A DNA stretch of 64,000 nucleotides, taken from positions 62,001-126,000 of the forward strand of contig DATHOE010000011.1 in the NCBI GenBank assembly GCA_035485275.1. The letters run 5' to 3'. Source of the DNA: DAIDJD01 sp035485275. Lineage in GTDB: Bacteria; Oederibacteriota; JAJYGY01; DAIDJD01. Positions 60,664 through 64,000 of this stretch are shown here, piece after piece. Both the position numbers and the translations under genes were made by a program. Positions within the stretch are counted from its first letter, which is position 1; each line of letters starts with the position of its first letter. Below the pieces are notes generated by a model that was not told the DNA's origin, ran no database searches, and saw only the letters and a list, made by a program, of their open reading frames with translations.

Positions 60664-61486
60664 ATGTGGGAGTTCGGGGCTTATGAGGGGGAAGTGTCCC
60701 CCTGCGGTCGAGCCGCAACCGGCTTCTCCGACGCAAGCCCGTGGACCTGCGGTCCCCGTGCTTCCGCCGGAGCCTGGCACGGCCCGCGTCATGGATTCAG
60801 GCCCTTCGGTCCTTCCCCCATCACGCGGAGAGCCGCCGTGCCTAAGCCGGTCCCGTCTCGCCCGACCCCCTCTGCGGGGGCCGCTTGGCCCCCGCAACTC
60901 CCCCGGTCAGGGCCGCCAGCCAAGGGAAGGGTCGGCTTTGGCCCTGACGCGCCTTCAAGAAGACGGGCATTTATTATTTCGCTAGTAGCGAAAATATTTC
61001 TTGCCTATTTTTCCTTGAAATGGTAGAGTCATCCATCGTGATTCAAAGGGGTGAACTGCCGCAGCCCGCGAGGGCAGCAGGGGTGGGAAGTTTTCCATCT
61101 GAGATTTCCAGCGCTTGGGGAAGTCACCCTAATACCGGGGCATGTCCCCGTCCTACGTCGTCCGGCACTCTGGCGTCCGGTTCCGCTGCTCCCTGGGCGG
61201 CCTCGGCGGAAGGGTGGCGCGGTGTCGTCGACTTGGTCCTCAGGCGTCCAAGGCCGCTGAACGATGGCAGCTTGGCATCCTCGGATCTTGGTCCATGGAA
61301 GCCGATGATAATCACGACGATGGACGAGGATTCTGTCTCACCGACTACGATTGAACTCGATTGTAGGCGGCTTTGTTGGAGGAACTGGCCGAAAACGGAA
61401 TGCTTCCCCCTACCTTTCTAGGCGGCACTGGGTAAATCCAGCCACATTTCGTGGCTAATCTAACCAGGGAAAGGAGGAACCATGAG
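60664..61486 (+). ncRNA. Hairpin-dense non-coding block upstream of the retron-like genes (ncRNA candidate)
   Basis: 823 bp with no credible protein, much more GC-rich than the island genes around it. Perfect stems: GGGGGA/TCCCCC (60687-60702), TGCGG/CCGCA (60703-60717), TGCGGGGGCC/GGCCCCCGCA (60873-60896), GTCAGGGCC/GGCCCTGAC (60906-60948), TTTCGCTA/TAGCGAAA (60977-60993), CTACGAT/ATTGTAG near 61345-61367, and AGCCAC/GTGGCT (about 61440-61456). In retrons the msr-msd RNA sits just upstream of the RT operon, so some part of this block is the candidate; I cannot fix its ends or the branching G. Confidence 0.45.
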
Positions 61487-61660
61487 ATGGCAAAGCGCAA
61501 GCGCAAGGGTCCATCTGCGTCCACAATCACGAAAGCATTCCGCCGCCTTGATCAATGTTTTGCTGGAGTTTTCACTTCCTCGCTTTACGAGCATCGAAAA
61601 GAGGTCGTGGATATGATCTTGTATCTGGCAGCTAAACTCAGCAAGCATCCTCGAGACTAG
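61487..61660 (+). CDS. 57-residue basic protein
   Basis: ATG 61487 preceded by AAAGGAGG, the best ribosome site of the cassette. MAKRKRKGPSASTITKAFRR is highly basic; the rest (LDQCFAGVFTSSLYEHRKEVVDMILYLAAKLSKHP) could form two helices. It may bind nucleic acid. Unknown family. It lies 36 bp before the XRE gene, so it is probably part of the same transcript. Confidence 0.6.
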   Translation: MAKRKRKGPSASTITKAFRRLDQCFAGVFTSSLYEHRKEVVDMILYLAAKLSKHPRD

Positions 61661-61695
61661 GCCTTTTCTACCAATCTAACTGTTTGAGGATTTTG

Positions 61696-61992
61696 ATGAT
61701 TGGCGAAGCTGTTCGTTTGATAAGGGTTCTAAATGGGAAGAAATTGACTGAGGTAGCTACCGGGCTCGGTGTGTCCGTTAGTTATCTATCGGAACTAGAG
61801 AATAACAAGAAGAAACAACCGTCCTTTGATTTCATCAACAAGTATGCCGAATATTTTGGCATTCGGTCGTCAGCGGTGTTGTTTTTCATGGAAGAGTTGG
61901 AGAAGTCGAAGTCTCCAGCTGACAAGACAAAAGCTTATATCCGGAAAGCCATGATCCGGACAATGCAGGTAATCGAAAATGCCGCCCCTTAA
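61696..61992 (+). CDS. XRE-family regulator of the retron-like cassette
   Basis: 98 residues from ATG 61696 with GAGG seven bases upstream. Cro/CI helix-turn-helix at the N-terminus (IGEAVRLIRVLNGKKLTEVATGLGVSVSYLSELENNKKKQPS), then a helical tail. It overlaps the RT gene by 14 bp. HTH proteins accompany some retron types (type VI in published classifications, from memory). It may sense or restrain the RT/effector, or be the toxin-controlling partner. Confidence 0.8.
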   Translation: MIGEAVRLIRVLNGKKLTEVATGLGVSVSYLSELENNKKKQPSFDFINKYAEYFGIRSSAVLFFMEELEKSKSPADKTKAYIRKAMIRTMQVIENAAP

Positions 61993-62986
61993 GACCTACG
62001 GCCTGACGCAAAGCCCGTTCCATAAGCTCATGGGGCTTGATGACTATTGCGCTTTGCTTGGCCTAACGCGCCAGCAGTTGAAGGCGATCCGAGATCACAA
62101 ATACAGCCTGTATAGACCGTTCCCCAAGATGATGAATGGAAAACCTAAAGAATGCCAGCCGGCCGTCGGCCAACTTAGGCGCATTCAGAGGCGTTTTCAC
62201 GACTTACTTTCAAGAATCAACACGCCGCCATATGTCACGTCATTGCGCCGCGACCTGACTTACGTCGAGAATGCGGCCCTGCACCGAGGCCGACGTTATG
62301 TCCTGAAGACGGACATAACCGGCTTCTTCGAGAACGCCCGGTCAAAGTTCATAGCCACGTTCTTTACGGGTGTCTTGCATATGAACGCCGACCTGGCCGC
62401 GATTTCGGCGGCACTCCTGTCCTATGAAGGACATCTTCCTAGAGGTGGTACTGCGAGCCAGACCATCGCGTTTTGGGCGTTCTACCCGACTTTTGAACGG
62501 ATACACCAATACGCCCAGGAACAAGGCCTCACTTTTTCCCTTTGGGTTGACGACTTGGTGTTTTCCTCGGAGCGCCCCCTACCGGCCGGATTGCTGCCGA
62601 TGCTTCGGTACTCCTTTGGACGGTTGGAGTTGCAGCTGAAGGAAGAAAAGACAAGGAAATATCAGGCTGACGAAATCAAGCTCGTGACCGGCGTGGCTTT
62701 GTATCCAGATGGCTCAATGAAAATAGGACAAAAGACCAAGAAGAAGATTTTGGATACGCTTCGCCAGCCCGGGAAATTGGAGGTCATGGACTCCAACGCG
62801 CTAATGGCGCTGCGTAGCCGGATCGCCACGGTCAGGGTCTTGGAGGACACTGCTTTTAAGGCACTTGACGATCGTCTAATGAAGCGCCTTGAGGATGAAC
62901 CGGTGCCGGATAAGGTGCCGACTAGGAAGCATTTTAGCTCCCGACCAAAGTTCAGATATGCGCCTGCGTTTCTGGCCAAGGGTTAA
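61979..62986 (+). CDS. Retron-type reverse transcriptase
   Basis: 335 residues. Retron hallmarks: NAALH at 98-102 (the NAxxH region X) and VTG at 236-238 (region Y). Catalytic Asp in LKTDITGFF (D112) and in WVDDLVFS (D191-D192), so VDD replaces the usual YADD. Motif 4 reads LPRGGTASQ, with SQ where retrons normally have SP. Size is typical. The enzyme would copy a structured RNA into msDNA. It is coupled to the XRE gene by overlap, and the downstream gene starts 30 bp later. Confidence 0.88.
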   Translation: MPPLKTYGLTQSPFHKLMGLDDYCALLGLTRQQLKAIRDHKYSLYRPFPKMMNGKPKECQPAVGQLRRIQRRFHDLLSRINTPPYVTSLRRDLTYVENAALHRGRRYVLKTDITGFFENARSKFIATFFTGVLHMNADLAAISAALLSYEGHLPRGGTASQTIAFWAFYPTFERIHQYAQEQGLTFSLWVDDLVFSSERPLPAGLLPMLRYSFGRLELQLKEEKTRKYQADEIKLVTGVALYPDGSMKIGQKTKKKILDTLRQPGKLEVMDSNALMALRSRIATVRVLEDTAFKALDDRLMKRLEDEPVPDKVPTRKHFSSRPKFRYAPAFLAKG

Positions 62987-63016
62987 GTTGGATCCCGTGA
63001 AATTCAAGAGGGAGTC

Positions 63017-64000
63017 GTGAATATTCTAAATGGACTTTTCGGAATCAACCGGGCTGAAGCAAGCAAGAAAATTTCGGCTCCGAAGGATTGGAGGCAATCG
63101 CCGGCACATCGCCTCCTTTTAACGAAATTTATTTCCCCAGTCCAAATCGAATACATCACCGGTCTTGATTATTGGAAGGAAGTGTTGGGCCAAGAAACCA
63201 TGGCCGCCATCCAAATGTTTGTTGGCGAAGGACTACTTATTGAACCGGCACTCGCTGAAATAGTGGAAATTTCGAATTCTCAAGTCGCACTTAAGGGAAA
63301 ACTCAAAGAACGCAAGTTAAAGGTTTCGGGAAGAAAATCTGAACTCGCGGCAAGGCTAGCAGAAGTTGATCCCGAAGGTATGAAACTTGATATTGGAGAT
63401 CGCCATTACCTTTCCTGCTCCCCAATGGGCTCAAAAATTGCATTTCAGTTCGAATCCGAAATTAAAGCGGAAAAGGAAAACGCTGAAAAAATTACTATGG
63501 AATTTATAAAGTCTGGTAAATTTTATGAAGCATGCGAAGGTATGGCTCGGTATGAGGCGCAGCAAGTATTCCAAAGAGGTCTAAATTGTAACTGGAAGAA
63601 CTACAATCCTTCAAACGATTCGGAGACACTCAAGATCATATCCGAAAGCACACCAAAGATTCTCTCGAAGCTTGACGACAATTCTTTGGCCTCATTCAGA
63701 ATTGCGGCCTCAATGATGTATATCTGGGGAGCCAGCAAAGCGGATAGGTGGCTTCCAGAAGACCTTCAACCAAATTTTTCCTTAGATAACAGCACGATAG
63801 CTCGCATGTTTGTCTTTTTTGCCAGGAATAAGTTTGAAATAAAAAGATATCGGTCTGTGAAGTCAGTGAAAAAAATGCAAATAATTGCGGCTCCTGATTC
63901 TTGCGAGTATTGTCTTAAATTTTCCAAGAGACAGTTCGAATTTGATGCGGTTCCGGAAATCCCACATGAGCATTGTACCCATGAGATGGGATGTAGATGT
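63017..64000 (+). CDS. SAP-domain protein with C-terminal Cys/His cluster, cut by the window edge
   Basis: A GTG at 63017 with GAGGGAG just upstream opens 328 codons to the last base of the window; an in-frame stop at 62984 (the RT stop) limits the start. A SAP-like helix-extension-helix motif is at about 93-117 (LKGKLKERKLKVSGRKSELAARL), a DNA-binding module. The C-terminal part has CEYC (near 302) and IPHEHCTHEMGCRC, a likely metal site. No catalytic motif is seen in the part available. It lies 30 bp after the RT and is the candidate effector or partner. Confidence 0.7.
   Translation, partial: MNILNGLFGINRAEASKKISAPKDWRQSPAHRLLLTKFISPVQIEYITGLDYWKEVLGQETMAAIQMFVGEGLLIEPALAEIVEISNSQVALKGKLKERKLKVSGRKSELAARLAEVDPEGMKLDIGDRHYLSCSPMGSKIAFQFESEIKAEKENAEKITMEFIKSGKFYEACEGMARYEAQQVFQRGLNCNWKNYNPSNDSETLKIISESTPKILSKLDDNSLASFRIAASMMYIWGASKADRWLPEDLQPNFSLDNSTIARMFVFFARNKFEIKRYRSVKSVKKMQIIAAPDSCEYCLKFSKRQFEFDAVPEIPHEHCTHEMGCRC

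Noticed and set aside
60664..61421. Several short frames (for example 60664-61026 and 61020-61421)
   Set aside because: Pro/Arg/Ser-rich translations without ribosome sites, interrupted by strong hairpins; more consistent with structured non-coding DNA.
61979..62986. Diversity-generating retroelement instead of retron
   Set aside because: SQ in motif 4 hints at it, but NAxxH and VTG are retron signatures and I see no template/variable repeat pair or accessory Avd gene nearby.

Overview
This window joins two very different pieces of DNA. Positions 1 to about 45,285 are a high-GC Gram-negative chromosome: outer-membrane factors, small outer-membrane barrels, and a Wza/Wzc polysaccharide export pair. 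The two pilins have the N-terminus FTLVELMIVVAIIGILAAVAIPKFAQ followed by a 'REGATKGN' stretch. I associate that pattern with Elusimicrobiota-like deep-branching bacteria. This is an impression from memory, not a database result. From about 45,325 to the right edge the base composition falls, gene spacing loosens and the genes are accessory types, so I read this part as a genomic island.

Layout of the chromosomal part. 1-4.0 kb (minus strand): a PAP2 phosphatase (cut by the window edge), a secreted rhodanese-like protein, a pteridine-reductase-like SDR, and a DprE2/DprE1-like pair. 4.1-8.4 kb: a MarR regulator with a tripartite TolC/EmrA/EmrB-type efflux pump. 8.5-13.7 kb: dienelactone hydrolase, a small barrel protein, two tandem type IV pilin-like genes, a lipase-maturation-factor-like membrane protein, a DCC thiol oxidoreductase and a 29-residue membrane peptide. 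13.9-28.1 kb: a dense signalling region. It has two divergent REC-GGDEF-degenerate-EAL paralogues, a giant multi-HAMP hybrid kinase, a REC-kinase, a HAMP kinase-REC-kinase and two Rcp1-like receivers, with a small XRE regulator and a polyphosphate-glucokinase-like gene between them. 28.3-43.9 kb: an exopolysaccharide locus (GT87-like, Wza, Wzc, Wzx, Wzy, several glycosyltransferases, acyltransferase, WecG/TagA, methyltransferases). It is followed by a barrel-LysM protein with its own terminator.

The island starts at a truncated 5' half of a tRNA-Met(CAT)-like gene that stops just after the anticodon. It carries a DUF3800 protein, an 18-bp tandem repeat array, a Ser/Thr kinase with large flanking domains, and a small divergent regulator pair with a perfect 21-bp operator. 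It also carries three copies of a GTAATGCATTAC palindrome around very long hairpins and a TPR protein. A tightly overlapping operon follows (VanX-like dipeptidase, VanW fusion, discoidin-like protein, polytopic membrane protein), then unknown genes including a nuclease-like one.

The strongest candidate for an undescribed system is at the right end. About 0.8 kb of GC-rich, hairpin-dense non-coding DNA is followed by a 57-residue basic protein, an XRE regulator and a reverse transcriptase. The RT has the retron hallmarks NAxxH and VTG but a VDD active site and SQ in place of SP. After it comes a SAP-domain/Cys-His protein that runs off the window. I interpret this as a retron-type defence cassette with an unusual gene set. 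A second set of long hairpins at 50.2-50.5 kb is also unexplained.
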